From positions 292,554 to 356,553 of the forward strand of contig NZ_AUCH01000002.1 of NCBI RefSeq assembly GCF_000429665.1: a DNA stretch of 64,000 bases, written 5' to 3'. Under the pieces are notes generated by a model, which was not told the origin of the DNA, searched no databases, and saw only the letters and a program-made list of their open reading frames with translations. The translations under genes and the position numbers were made by a program. Origin of the DNA: Azovibrio restrictus DSM 23866. Lineage in GTDB: Bacteria; Pseudomonadota; Gammaproteobacteria; Burkholderiales; Rhodocyclaceae. Position 1 is the first letter of the stretch. The number at the start of each line of letters is the position of its first letter. Positions 20,005 to 28,201 of this stretch are shown one piece after another.

Positions 20005-21087
20005 TTAGACGGCCAAGTCTATTTTCTGCATTGTGCCAGCCCCTCCGGTTTCTTGCAAAAACACGCTGGTGGACCGGATCTGGCCCTGAAGCTGGTTGTC
20101 ATGGTCCTTGATGGAGTAGGGGGTTGCCATCTGGGCCAGGCTGATGGCGCCCACGTTGGCGGCCTGCAGGGTCTGCAACTGATCGTTGCCTTGGGCGTCC
20201 TTGCTCCAGACCCGGAGATCCTTGTAGGCGCTGTCGTTTTCGTCGATCCAGCCGTTGCCGTCTTCGTCCAGGGCGGCCAGTTCGGCGTAGCCGTCGCCAC
20301 TCATGGCGCCGAACAGCTCGCGGCCGTCATTGACCTTGCCGTCCTGGTTGCGGTCCAGGGTCAGGAAGCCGCTGCCGGGTTTGACGAAATTGATGGAATC
20401 CATTTCCCCGTCTGCGTCCAGGTCGAAGCGGAAGCGGGTGTCGGTGAGCTGGGCGGCGCTGCCGTTGAAATTGAGCACCAGGGGGTCCTTCAGCTGGGCA
20501 TCGCCCATACGGATACTGACGCTGGTTTCCTCGTAGTAGCTGCGGCTCATGCTCAGGTTGAGGGAGAAGCTGATTTCCTGGCCATCCTGAGTCAGGACGC
20601 TGCCCTGGGCGGAGAAGGTGGTGGTCTCGCTCTCCGCATAGGATTCGAAATAATCGTATTCCACCCCGTAGCCCGCCGGCCGGGCGCCCTCGCTGCTGGT
20701 GCCGGCACTGCCCGGGGCGCTGGTGGTGGCACCGCTGCCGCTGGCCTGCAGGTCGGAGGCGTCAAAGATGTTGATCTTGCGGCCGGTGAGCATTTCGATG
20801 GCGGCTCGCAGCAGCATCAGCTTCGGGTCGTTGTCCATCTGCTGCCGCAGTTCGTCCGAACTATTGGAGGCGGTCGCTTCCGCGTTCAGGCTCTGCCGGC
20901 CCAGCTCGGAAAGCTGGACCCGGGTGGATTCGGGAATCTGCCGGGCCGGAAGGGCGGCATCGCTGTTTTCCTCCCGGTTGGCGACCCGGCGCAGGCCAGT
21001 CCACATGTTGAGGGACTCCCGCACCTGGTGTTCCTGTTTGGCCTCGTGGGTGGAGGCCAGCTGCAATTGGGCACTGGCGATTTTCAT
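20005..21087 (-). CDS. Uncharacterised protein with EF-hand-like calcium-binding loops
   Basis: 360 residues, no signal peptide or membrane segment visible. Residues 1-110 are mostly helical and polar; 111-135 form a Ser/Gly/Ala-rich linker; 140-215 look beta-rich (ISFSLNLSMSRSYYEE). Three Asp-rich loops follow: FDLDADGEMD (221-230), LDRNQDGKVND (244-254) and LDEDGNGWIDEND (273-285), each with EF-hand/dockerin-like spacing. Similar proteins with a C-terminal ELFG...YAELAALD...DGWI stretch are common hypothetical proteins in proteobacteria. It lies 59 bases downstream of trxC in the same orientation. Function unknown; calcium binding is inferred. Confidence 0.72.
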   Translation of the reverse strand: MKIASAQLQLASTHEAKQEHQVRESLNMWTGLRRVANREENSDAALPARQIPESTRVQLSELGRQSLNAEATASNSSDELRQQMDNDPKLMLLRAAIEMLTGRKINIFDASDLQASGSGATTSAPGSAGTSSEGARPAGYGVEYDYFESYAESETTTFSAQGSVLTQDGQEISFSLNLSMSRSYYEETSVSIRMGDAQLKDPLVLNFNGSAAQLTDTRFRFDLDADGEMDSINFVKPGSGFLTLDRNQDGKVNDGRELFGAMSGDGYAELAALDEDGNGWIDENDSAYKDLRVWSKDAQGNDQLQTLQAANVGAISLAQMATPYSIKDHDNQLQGQIRSTSVFLQETGGAGTMQKIDLAV

Positions 21088-21146
21088 GGCGGCATCCTCC
21101 GGAAGTCATAGATCTGTCTACGGCATGGGGGAGGATGTCTTGAGCG

Positions 21147-21572
21147 TCAGCGGTGCTGGCTCCTGACCCACTGAATGATCTGGGTTTCGCTCAGGGCGCC
21201 GGACTGGCGGGCAACTTCTTTGCCGCCCTGGAACAGGACCAGGGTGGGAATGCTGCGGATGGCGTAGCGGGCCCCCAGTTCCGGCAGGGCTTCCGTGTTC
21301 ACCTTGCCCAGGCGCAGAGCAGGTTCCAGATGGACTGCGGCCTGGGCGAAAGCCGGGGCCATCATGCGGCAGGGGCCGCACCAGGGGGCCCAGAAATCCA
21401 CCAGCAGGGGCAGTTCGCCCCGCTCCAGGTGCAGGGCCAGGGTGCTGGCGTTCAATTCCAGGGGCTGGCCGGTGAACAGGGGCTGTTTGCAGCGGCCGCA
21501 GACGGGCTGTTCTGCCAGGCGTTCTTCAGGAAGGCGGTTGAGGGTGTGGCAGTGGGGGCAGGGAAGCAGCAT
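21147..21572 (-). CDS. trxC: Thioredoxin 2 (zinc-containing)
   Basis: A cytoplasmic disulfide reductase of 141 residues. The N-terminal extension carries two CxxC pairs (CPHCH and CGRCK) that bind zinc in TrxC, and the thioredoxin domain has the active site FWAPWCGPCRMM. The conserved cis-proline segment is RSIPTLVLF. In E. coli trxC is in the OxyR regulon; no OxyR site is identified here. Downstream of hemH by 59 bases on the same strand. Confidence 0.94.
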   Translation of the reverse strand: MLLPCPHCHTLNRLPEERLAEQPVCGRCKQPLFTGQPLELNASTLALHLERGELPLLVDFWAPWCGPCRMMAPAFAQAAVHLEPALRLGKVNTEALPELGARYAIRSIPTLVLFQGGKEVARQSGALSETQIIQWVRSQHR

Positions 21573-21631
21573 GGCGACTCCTTTTTATCAGTGAATGCTG
21601 ATATGGGGCCGCCAGGCTGGAAATCAAGGTT

Positions 21632-22741
21632 TCAGTTCTGGGCGCCCAGCTGCCGGGCCCGGTTGGCGGTTTCCACCCGTTCTGCCGCCTCGGGGGGCTG
21701 CAGGGGCCAGCCGCCCAGATGGGTTTCCACCAGGTCCGCCAGGGCGTGAATCCAGACCGGGTTTTCGTTCAGGGCCGGGATGTAGTGGTATTCCTGGCCG
21801 CCGGCCTGGAGGAAGTCCTGCTTCCCTTCCAGGGCGATTTCTTCCAGGGTTTCCAGGCAGTCGGCCACGAAGCCGGGACAGATCACGTCCACCCGCCGCA
21901 CCCCTTCCCGGGCCAGGGCTTCCAGGGTGGGGGCCGTGTAGGGCTGCAGCCACTGGGCCTTGCCAAAGCGGGACTGGAAACAGACACGATATTGCTCCGG
22001 GTCGAGTTTCAGCCGTTCCGCCAGGAGGCGGCCGGTTTTCTGGCATTCGCAGAAATAGGGGTCGCCCAGGTCCAGGCTGCGGCGGGGCAGGCCGTGGAAG
22101 CTCATCACCAGCCGGGTGCCTGCATCGGGCAGGCCGTGGGCGCGCCAGTGGCGGCGCACGGTATCTTCCAGGGCATTCAGATAGCCCGGATGGTCGTGAA
22201 AGTTGCGGATGGTGCGTAGTTCCGGCTGGTTGCGGCTCTGCTGGAACCAGTTGAACACCATGTCTAGGGCGGTGGCGGTGGTGCTGGCCGCGTACTGGGG
22301 GTACATGGGGACGACCAGGATGCGGCGCACCTGCCGGTTCTTCAATTCCGTGAGGATGCGGCCCACATCCGGGTCCCCGTAGCGCATGGCCCAGGCCACG
22401 TCGGCCTGGATGCCCCGCTCTCCCAGGTAGCCCTTGAGCAGGCGGGCCTGCTGCTCCGTGTGAAAGCGCAGGGGGGAGCCCTTGTCGGTCCAGATGGAGG
22501 CGTACTTGGCGGCCGATTTCTTCGGGCGGGTGTTGAGGATGATGCCGTTCAGGATGGGCCACCAGAGCAGGCGGGGGATTTCCACCACCCGGGGGTCCGA
22601 GAGGAACTGCTTCAGATAGGTCCGGACGGCCCGGGGGGTGGGCGCCTCTGGGGTACCCAGGTTGATGAGCAGCACGCCCAGGGCGGGCGGGGCATCGTGC
22701 CGGTGCGCGGGTTCGGGCAGGTAAGAGGACATGGTGGTCAT
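21632..22741 (-). CDS. hemH: Ferrochelatase
   Basis: Inserts Fe2+ into protoporphyrin IX, the last step of haem synthesis; peripheral inner membrane. 369 residues. Family features: GVLLINLGTPEAPT near the N-terminus, VPMYPQYAAST, the catalytic His in MSFHGLPRRSL, CQKTGRLLAERL and CPGFVADCLETLEEI. The ATG at 22741 overlaps the hrcA stop (ATGA), implying coupled translation; a second Met three codons on is also possible. Confidence 0.97.
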   Translation of the reverse strand: MTTMSSYLPEPAHRHDAPPALGVLLINLGTPEAPTPRAVRTYLKQFLSDPRVVEIPRLLWWPILNGIILNTRPKKSAAKYASIWTDKGSPLRFHTEQQARLLKGYLGERGIQADVAWAMRYGDPDVGRILTELKNRQVRRILVVPMYPQYAASTTATALDMVFNWFQQSRNQPELRTIRNFHDHPGYLNALEDTVRRHWRAHGLPDAGTRLVMSFHGLPRRSLDLGDPYFCECQKTGRLLAERLKLDPEQYRVCFQSRFGKAQWLQPYTAPTLEALAREGVRRVDVICPGFVADCLETLEEIALEGKQDFLQAGGQEYHYIPALNENPVWIHALADLVETHLGGWPLQPPEAAERVETANRARQLGAQN

Positions 22742-23766
22742 TTTCCGGTCTGGGTGCTGAGGGCGCTGGAGAGCAGCTTGGCGGTGATGTCCACGATCGG
22801 GATGACTCGCTCGTAGGCCATGCGGGTGGGGCCGATCACGCCCAGGGAGCCGACTACCTGCCCATCCACCTCATAGGGGGCGGTGATGACGCTGCATTCG
22901 TCCAGGGGGGCCAGTCCGGATTCGCCGCCGATGAAGATCTGAATGCCTTCCGCCCGGTGGGACTGGTCGAGCAGGCCCATGAGGCTGGAGCGTTGCTCGA
23001 ACAGGTCGAACAGCTGCCGCAGGCGCTTCATGTTGGAGGACAGGTCTTCCACATCCAGCAGGTTGCGTTCCCCGGAAATGATGCAGGGCTGGGGGTCCCC
23101 GGCCAGGGCCTCGTTGCTGGCGTCCAGAGCGGCCGTCATCAGGGCCTGCATGTCCTGGTGCAACTGCTGCAGCTCCTCCTGCACCCGGGTGCGGATCTGG
23201 CTGAAATCCAGGCCGGCAAAGTTCTGGTTCAGGTAATTGGCGGCTTCCACCAGCTCCGCCGGGGAATAGGGCTGGGCCGTAAACAGGATGCGGTTCTGCA
23301 CATCCCCGTCGCTGGTGATCAGGATCAGCAGGATGCGTTTTTCGGAAAGGCTGAGAAACTCGATCTGGCGGATCTTCGGGGTGGTACGCCTGGGGGTGGC
23401 GACGATGCCGGCGAAATGGGTCAGCTGGGAGAGAAGCTGGGAGGCATTGGCGATCAGCTGCTGGGGATGGCTGGGGCGCAGGGAGTCCCCGATCTCGACG
23501 ATCTGGTGCTGTTCCAGGGGGCGCATGGTGAGCAGGCTGTCTACGAACAGCCGATAGCCCCGGGCCGTGGGAATGCGGCCGGCGGAGGTGTGGGGGCTGG
23601 CGACGAAGCCGGCTTCTTCCAGGTCTGCCATGACGTTGCGGATGGTGGCGGGGGACAGCTCCAGGCCGGAAAACCGGGACAGGGCCCGGGAGCCCACGGG
23701 GGTACCCTCGGCGATGTAGTGCTCGATCAGGGTCTTGAGCAGGGTGCGGGAACGGTCGTCAAGCAT
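22738..23766 (-). CDS. hrcA: Heat-inducible transcription repressor HrcA
   Basis: Represses groESL, and in some bacteria dnaK operons, by binding CIRCE. The ATG at 23766 gives 342 residues, the normal length, beginning MLDDRSRTLLKTLIEHYIAE. The winged-helix region SRFSGLELSPATIRNVMADLEE and the C-terminal signature ending LGVIGPTRMAYERVIPIVD are intact. The frame remains open for about 1.4 kb further upstream antisense to nadK and recN, but that is not coding. It overlaps hemH. No SD is visible and a TACAAT -10 lies 7 bases before the ATG. Confidence 0.96.
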   Translation of the reverse strand: MLDDRSRTLLKTLIEHYIAEGTPVGSRALSRFSGLELSPATIRNVMADLEEAGFVASPHTSAGRIPTARGYRLFVDSLLTMRPLEQHQIVEIGDSLRPSHPQQLIANASQLLSQLTHFAGIVATPRRTTPKIRQIEFLSLSEKRILLILITSDGDVQNRILFTAQPYSPAELVEAANYLNQNFAGLDFSQIRTRVQEELQQLHQDMQALMTAALDASNEALAGDPQPCIISGERNLLDVEDLSSNMKRLRQLFDLFEQRSSLMGLLDQSHRAEGIQIFIGGESGLAPLDECSVITAPYEVDGQVVGSLGVIGPTRMAYERVIPIVDITAKLLSSALSTQTGK

Positions 23767-23835
23767 GCGGGCGATTGTACAGCAGGGCAGGCCGGGCGCG
23801 CCGCAGGGGCGGGTTTTGTGCTTAAATTCGGCTCC
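23767..23835. promoter_or_regulatory. Divergent promoter region hrcA / nadK
   Basis: 69 bases. Leftward, TACAAT (23774-23779) ends 7 bases before the hrcA ATG. Rightward, TTAAAT at about 23822-23827 ends 8 bases before the nadK ATG. Neither gene has an SD. No CIRCE repeat is seen, so autoregulation by HrcA is not supported. Confidence 0.45.
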
Positions 23836-24747
23836 ATGAATTTTCCCTTCCATTCCCTCCTCAATCCCCGCACCATCGCCCTGGTCGGCAAGTACCAGAG
23901 CCGTGAAGTGGGCGATGCCCTGATCATGCTGGCCGAGTACCTGCATGAGCGCGGCGTGGTGGTGTTCATCGAGCGGGAAACGGCCGAGAACATGGGGCGG
24001 GGGGAGGCCCTGAGCCGCTGGATGGTGTGCGGCTTCAACGATATCGGCGCCCATGCGGACCTGGCCATCGTCCTGGGGGGCGACGGCACCATGCTCAATG
24101 CGGCCCGTCGCCTGGCTCGTTACAAGGTGCCCCTGGTGGGTGTGAACCAGGGGCGTCTGGGCTTCATGACCGACATCGCCCGGCAGGACATGCTGACCTG
24201 CATGGAGGATCTCCTGGACGGCCGCTTCCAGCCCGAGTCGCGCATGCTGCTGGACGCCGAGGTGATCCGCGAGGGGCGGGAGATCACCAGCAACGTGGCC
24301 CTGAACGACATCGTGGTGGACAAGGGGGCCATAGGCCGGATGATCGAATTCGAACTGTTCATCAACGGCGAGTTCATCTACAACCTGCGTTCCGACGGCC
24401 TGATCGTGTCCACCCCCACGGGGTCCACCGCCTACGCCCTTTCGGCCAACGGACCCATCCTGCATCCTACCCTGACCGGCATCGCCCTGGTGCCCCTCTG
24501 CCCCCACGCCCTGACCAACCGGCCGGTGATCGTGGATGACCGGGTGGAGATCGAACTCATCATCAACCATGCGGATGACCCGCGGGTGCACTTTGACGGG
24601 CAGCTGACCCTGAACCTGCAGCGGGGCGATGCCATCCGCCTGCGCCGCTCCGAATACTCGATCTGTTTCCTGCATCCGCCGGGCTACAGCTATTTCGCCA
24701 TGCTGCGCCAGAAGCTCCAGTGGAGCGAACGGCCCAAGGGCACCTGA
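23836..24747 (+). CDS. nadK: NAD kinase
   Basis: ATP-dependent phosphorylation of NAD to NADP, the only route to NADP. 303 residues from the ATG at 23836 (MNFPFHSLLNPRTIALVGKY). Diagnostic GGDGTMLNAAR motif near residue 78, the ALNDIVVDKG (NE/D) motif and the STPTGSTAYALSANGP glycine-rich loop are all present. Divergent from hrcA and 15 bases upstream of recN, so probably cotranscribed with it. Confidence 0.97.
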   Translation: MNFPFHSLLNPRTIALVGKYQSREVGDALIMLAEYLHERGVVVFIERETAENMGRGEALSRWMVCGFNDIGAHADLAIVLGGDGTMLNAARRLARYKVPLVGVNQGRLGFMTDIARQDMLTCMEDLLDGRFQPESRMLLDAEVIREGREITSNVALNDIVVDKGAIGRMIEFELFINGEFIYNLRSDGLIVSTPTGSTAYALSANGPILHPTLTGIALVPLCPHALTNRPVIVDDRVEIELIINHADDPRVHFDGQLTLNLQRGDAIRLRRSEYSICFLHPPGYSYFAMLRQKLQWSERPKGT

Positions 24748-24762
24748 GCAAAGAGGCAAACC

Positions 24763-26418
24763 ATGCTGCTGCACCTGGCCATCCGTGACTTTGTCATCGT
24801 GGACCGTCTGGAACTGGAATTTGCCCGGGGCTTTGCCGCCCTCACCGGCGAGACGGGGGCCGGCAAGTCCATCCTTATCGACGCCCTGGCCCTGGCCCTG
24901 GGAGAGCGTGCCGACCCCGGCGTGGTGCGCAGCGGCCGGGAGAAGGCCGAGGTGGCGGCCACTTTCGACGTAGAGGCCCTGCCGCCGGTGCGCCAGTGGC
25001 TGGCCGCCCAGGATCTGGAAGACGAGGGGCAGCTGATCCTGCGCCGGGTAGTGGATAGCGGCGGCCGTTCCCGGGCCTACATCAATGGCAGTGCCTGCAC
25101 CGTGCAACAGCTGCGCGAGGTGGGCGAATATCTGGTGGACATCCACGGCCAGCATGCCCATCAGTCCCTGCTGCGCGCTGATGCCCAGCGGCAGCTGCTT
25201 GACGGGCATGGGGGATTACTGGAACTGGCCCGGGAAGTGTCCGGGGCCTGGAAGTCCTGGCGCCAGCTGGAAAGTGCCCTGGAAGCCGCCCGGGCCGGCA
25301 GCGAGGCCAGTGCCCGGGAGCGGGACATGCTGGCCTGGCAGCTGCAGGAGCTGGAACAGCTGGGTTTCTCTGCCCCCGAGTGGGCGGAGCTGGAAGCGGA
25401 GCAGCGCCGCCTGGCCCATGCGGCCAGCCTCATTGAAGGGGCCCAGTTCGCCCTGGGGGCCCTGGTGGAAGGGGAGGGGGCATGCGAATCCCTGGTGGCC
25501 AGCGTTGCCGACCGCCTGCAGGACATGGCCCGGGTGGACGAGGAACTGGAGGCGGCGGCGGGGATGCTGCAGTCGGTCCAGGCCGAGATTTCCGAAGTGG
25601 TTTCCATCCTGCGCCGCTACTCGGACCGGGTGGATCTGGACCCGGCCCGGCTCGCGGAAGTGGAGCGGCGCATGGATGCGGTCCTGGGACTGGCGCGTAA
25701 GCACCGGGTGGATCCCGTGCAATTGCCGGAGCTGCAACAGCAATGGCGGGTACGGCTGGACGGCTTGCAGGAAGCCGCAGATGTGGAAGGCCTGGCGGAC
25801 AAGGCGGCAGCCGCTGCCGATACCTACCGGCAGCTGGCCGGGCGCCTCTCGGCGGGCCGGCAGCAGGTGGCCCAGGAACTGGGCGCGGCGGTGAGTGCCC
25901 AGATGCGGGATCTGGCCCTGGGCAGCGGACGCTTCGAGGTGGCCCTGCTGCCCCTGGAAGGTGGGGCAGCCCAGGGGCTGGAGCAGGTGGAGTTCCGGGT
26001 GGCCGGTCTGGCGGCCAACGAAGCCAGGCCCCTGGCCAAGGTGGCTTCCGGAGGCGAATTGTCGCGCATCAGTCTGGCCCTGCAGGTGGTCACCTCCCGC
26101 AATGCCAGCGTGCCGACCCTGATTTTCGACGAAGTGGATGTGGGGATAGGTGGCGGTGTCGCGGAAATTGTAGGGCGCCTGCTGCACCAGCTGGGTGCCG
26201 AGCGCCAGGTGCTCTGCGTTACCCATCTGCCCCAGGTGGCCGCCAGGGCCGACTGGCACTGGCAGGTGAAGAAGGCGGACCGGGATGGGGTGGTGACCAG
26301 CCGTATCGAAGCCCTGGAGGACGTCCAGCGGGTGGAAGAGCTGGCGCGCATGCTGGGCGGGGTGGAAATCACCGAGACTACCCGCAGCCATGCCCGGGAG
26401 CTGTTGCAAGGGGCCTGA
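24763..26418 (+). CDS. recN: DNA repair protein RecN
   Basis: An SMC-like ATPase used in double-strand-break repair. 551 residues: Walker A GETGAGKSIL near residue 30, a coiled-coil interior (about 150-370), the ABC signature VASGGELSRISLAL and Walker B LIFDEVDVGIGGGVAE near the C-terminus. In many bacteria recN is SOS-controlled, but no LexA box (CTG..CAG type) is seen in the 15-base gap after nadK, so it probably relies on the nadK promoter. Confidence 0.97.
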   Translation: MLLHLAIRDFVIVDRLELEFARGFAALTGETGAGKSILIDALALALGERADPGVVRSGREKAEVAATFDVEALPPVRQWLAAQDLEDEGQLILRRVVDSGGRSRAYINGSACTVQQLREVGEYLVDIHGQHAHQSLLRADAQRQLLDGHGGLLELAREVSGAWKSWRQLESALEAARAGSEASARERDMLAWQLQELEQLGFSAPEWAELEAEQRRLAHAASLIEGAQFALGALVEGEGACESLVASVADRLQDMARVDEELEAAAGMLQSVQAEISEVVSILRRYSDRVDLDPARLAEVERRMDAVLGLARKHRVDPVQLPELQQQWRVRLDGLQEAADVEGLADKAAAAADTYRQLAGRLSAGRQQVAQELGAAVSAQMRDLALGSGRFEVALLPLEGGAAQGLEQVEFRVAGLAANEARPLAKVASGGELSRISLALQVVTSRNASVPTLIFDEVDVGIGGGVAEIVGRLLHQLGAERQVLCVTHLPQVAARADWHWQVKKADRDGVVTSRIEALEDVQRVEELARMLGGVEITETTRSHARELLQGA

Positions 26419-26423
26419 TTTCC

Positions 26424-26452
26424 TTCAGGATTCGGCCGGTACGGCCTAGAAT
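26424..26452 (+). promoter_or_regulatory. Promoter of the SprA-family gene
   Basis: -35 TTCAGG at 26424-26429, 17-base spacer, -10 TAGAAT at 26447-26452. A GGGAG...CTCCC hairpin follows before the ribosome-binding site. Confidence 0.5.
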
Positions 26453-26500
26453 TCAGTTGCCCCGGGAGTTTTTTGCTCCCTCTGTCCAGGGAGAGTATTC

Positions 26501-27148
26501 GTGATCTCCGGTATTTCCAGCCCAGTCTTCAGTTTTCATCGCGCCTACCCGGCGGCGAAGGCTGATGCTGCGTCCGCCTCTGACGAGGCGAAGGCGGAAA
26601 GTCCGGAGAATGCTAAAGCGGCGGGAAAGTCCGGTGCGGCGGAGCTCTCTGAAGCCGAGCAGCGCCAGGTGGAGGAGCTGCGCCAGACGGACAAGCAGGT
26701 GCGGCAGCACGAGCAGATGCATGTGTCTGCCGGGGGCGATCTGGTGACTTCGGGGCCCAGCTACTCCTACACAACAGGCCCGGACGGGCAGCGCTATGCG
26801 GTGGCCGGGGAAGTGGGCATCGATACTTCCAAGGAAGACACTCCAGAAGACACCTTGTCCAAAGCCAGGCGTATCCGCAGCGCTGCCCTGGCGCCACCGG
26901 ATCCTTCCGGTCAGGACCGGCAGGTGGCCGCCCTGGCCAGCCAGATGGAGATGCAGGCCCTGCAGGAAATCGCCCGCCAGCGCCAGTCTGCTGCCGCCGA
27001 GGAATCTGCCTCGGGTGGGGCGGCTGGCGAGGGGGCTGCTGCGGAGAAGGGGGATACCGGGGGGGCTGATGCTGCCGGAAGTCAGGCCTACCGGCAGATG
27101 ATGGCGGGGAATTCCGGGCAGGCCAACGGGGTGTCGGCCTACGCCTGA
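26501..27148 (+). CDS. SprA-family putative metalloprotease CglI-like domain protein
   Basis: 215 residues starting at a GTG (26501) with GGGAG upstream. It matches the SprA-related family (Pfam PF12118, by recollection): a low-complexity N-terminus, then a conserved block VEELRQTDKQVRQHEQMHVSAGG, then SYTTGPDGQRYAVAGEVGID and the Ala-rich helix with LAPPDPSGQDRQVAALA. HEQMH (residues 70-74) resembles a zinc-peptidase HExxH motif, so it is often called a putative metalloprotease, though activity has not been shown to my knowledge. No signal peptide is seen. The C-terminal tail is low complexity. Single gene, convergent with fur. Confidence 0.78.
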   Translation: MISGISSPVFSFHRAYPAAKADAASASDEAKAESPENAKAAGKSGAAELSEAEQRQVEELRQTDKQVRQHEQMHVSAGGDLVTSGPSYSYTTGPDGQRYAVAGEVGIDTSKEDTPEDTLSKARRIRSAALAPPDPSGQDRQVAALASQMEMQALQEIARQRQSAAAEESASGGAAGEGAAAEKGDTGGADAAGSQAYRQMMAGNSGQANGVSAYA

Positions 27149-27161
27149 GGGTTTGGGCGCT

Positions 27162-27617
27162 TTACTGGATATCCTTGTTGCGGCCCTTTTTGGTCTGTTT
27201 GTGGGGGCATTCGCTCTTGGTGCATTTGGCGTACAGGTAGAGCGCGTGTTCCTGAATCTCGAAGCCCCGTTCCTCGGCTACCTTCTTTTGCCGGCGTTCG
27301 ATTTCGGCGTCGTAGAACTCCTCCACCTTGCCGCAGTCGGTGCACACCAGGTGGTCGTGGTGATGGCCTTCGTTGATCTCGAAAATGGCCTTGCCCGATT
27401 CGAAAAAATGGCGCTCCAGCAAACCGGCCTGTTCGAACTGGGTCAGTACCCGGTATACGGTGGCCAGGCCGATGTCCAGGCCCTCGGCGATCAGGAGGCG
27501 GTAAACATCTTCGGCACCCAGGTGGCGTACTTCGCTTTTTTCAAATAATTCAAGGATCTTCAGCCGGGGCAGGGTGGCCTTGAGGCCCATTTCCCGGAGA
27601 TTGTGAGATTGAGGCAT
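27162..27617 (-). CDS. fur: Ferric uptake regulator Fur
   Basis: Iron-responsive repressor, 151 residues from the ATG at 27617 (GGAAGG upstream). The open frame extends further to 27725 but the family starts here (LREMGLKATLPRLKILELF). Winged helix with AEDVYRLLIAEGLDIGLATVYRVLTQFEQAGLL; metal sites in GHHHDHLVC and CTDC, and a second CxxxxC pair near the C-terminus (CTKSEC). Divergent from bamE, the usual arrangement in betaproteobacteria. No clear 19-bp Fur box is visible in the shared promoter region. Confidence 0.97.
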   Translation of the reverse strand: MPQSHNLREMGLKATLPRLKILELFEKSEVRHLGAEDVYRLLIAEGLDIGLATVYRVLTQFEQAGLLERHFFESGKAIFEINEGHHHDHLVCTDCGKVEEFYDAEIERRQKKVAEERGFEIQEHALYLYAKCTKSECPHKQTKKGRNKDIQ

Positions 27618-27666
27618 GAGTTTCCTTCCTGAGGGATTCGCGCCGCAGGGCGGGCGCCGTATTTCG

Positions 27667-27679
27667 GTTATGATATAAC
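27667..27679. promoter_or_regulatory. Inverted repeat in the fur-bamE promoter region
   Basis: GTTAT-GAT-ATAAC, a 5-bp inverted repeat containing TATGAT and its partner TATATC, probably the overlapping -10 region of the two divergent genes. Confidence 0.4.
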
Positions 27680-27716
27680 GCTTGATAAACCTTTCAAAAT
27701 CCTCCGTTCGCCCTCC

Positions 27717-28196
27717 ATGGCTCAAAAATCCATATTAATCGCAGGGTTAATGGCCCTTGCCCTGAGTGCCTGCTCCAATGTTCCGCGCATCGTCACCGAG
27801 TACCGGATCGACGTGCAGCAGGGCAATGTGCTGACCCAGGAAATGGTTTCCCAGCTGCGCCCGGGGCTGACCCGGGACCAGGTCCGCTTCATTCTCGGTA
27901 CGCCGCTCCTGAGCGATGTATTCCATGGGGATCGTTGGGATTATGTCTTCCGCCTGCAGGATGGCAAGACCAATCAGGTCACGGCCCGTAATTTTTCCGT
28001 GTTTTTCGGGGCTGACGGGCTGTTGACGCGGGTGACCGGGGATGTGGAAGTGGGAACGGTGGCCGAGCTGACAGCGCCGGTGGCGCGTACCCAGGTGGTG
28101 GATCTGGGCAGCGTCGGCGCGGATGCCGCTCCGCTGCCGCCTCCCGAGGATGAGCGGGGGTTCTTTGGGCGCATGATGCAGACTATTGGATTGTGA
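27717..28196 (+). CDS. bamE: Outer-membrane assembly lipoprotein BamE (OmlA/SmpA)
   Basis: Accessory lipoprotein of the BAM complex that inserts beta-barrel proteins into the outer membrane. 159 residues with a lipoprotein signal ending in the lipobox LSAC (Cys at about residue 19). The SmpA/OmlA core follows: VTQEMVSQLRPGLTRDQVRFILGTPLLSDVFHGDRWDYVF (in parts: LRPGLTRDQVRFILGTP, then RWDYVFRLQ). The C-terminal tail is longer than in E. coli and Pro-rich. The stop overlaps a potential GTG start of dapB. Confidence 0.95.
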   Translation: MAQKSILIAGLMALALSACSNVPRIVTEYRIDVQQGNVLTQEMVSQLRPGLTRDQVRFILGTPLLSDVFHGDRWDYVFRLQDGKTNQVTARNFSVFFGADGLLTRVTGDVEVGTVAELTAPVARTQVVDLGSVGADAAPLPPPEDERGFFGRMMQTIGL

Positions 28197-28201
28197 TCGA
28201 G

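Noticed and set aside
16983..20111. 1042-residue plus-strand frame across the kinase and chemoreceptor genes
   Set aside because: It runs in another frame of the kinase and antisense to the chemoreceptor; low-complexity Gly/Pro/Arg content and no motifs.
24740..24770. LexA/SOS box before recN
   Set aside because: The gap after nadK is only 15 bases and contains no CTGT-N8-ACAG pattern.
23767..25209. Very long minus-strand frame that would make an 823-residue HrcA
   Set aside because: The upstream part is antisense to nadK and recN, has no family features, and HrcA normally starts at the ATG at 23766. Long antisense frames are common in GC-rich genes.
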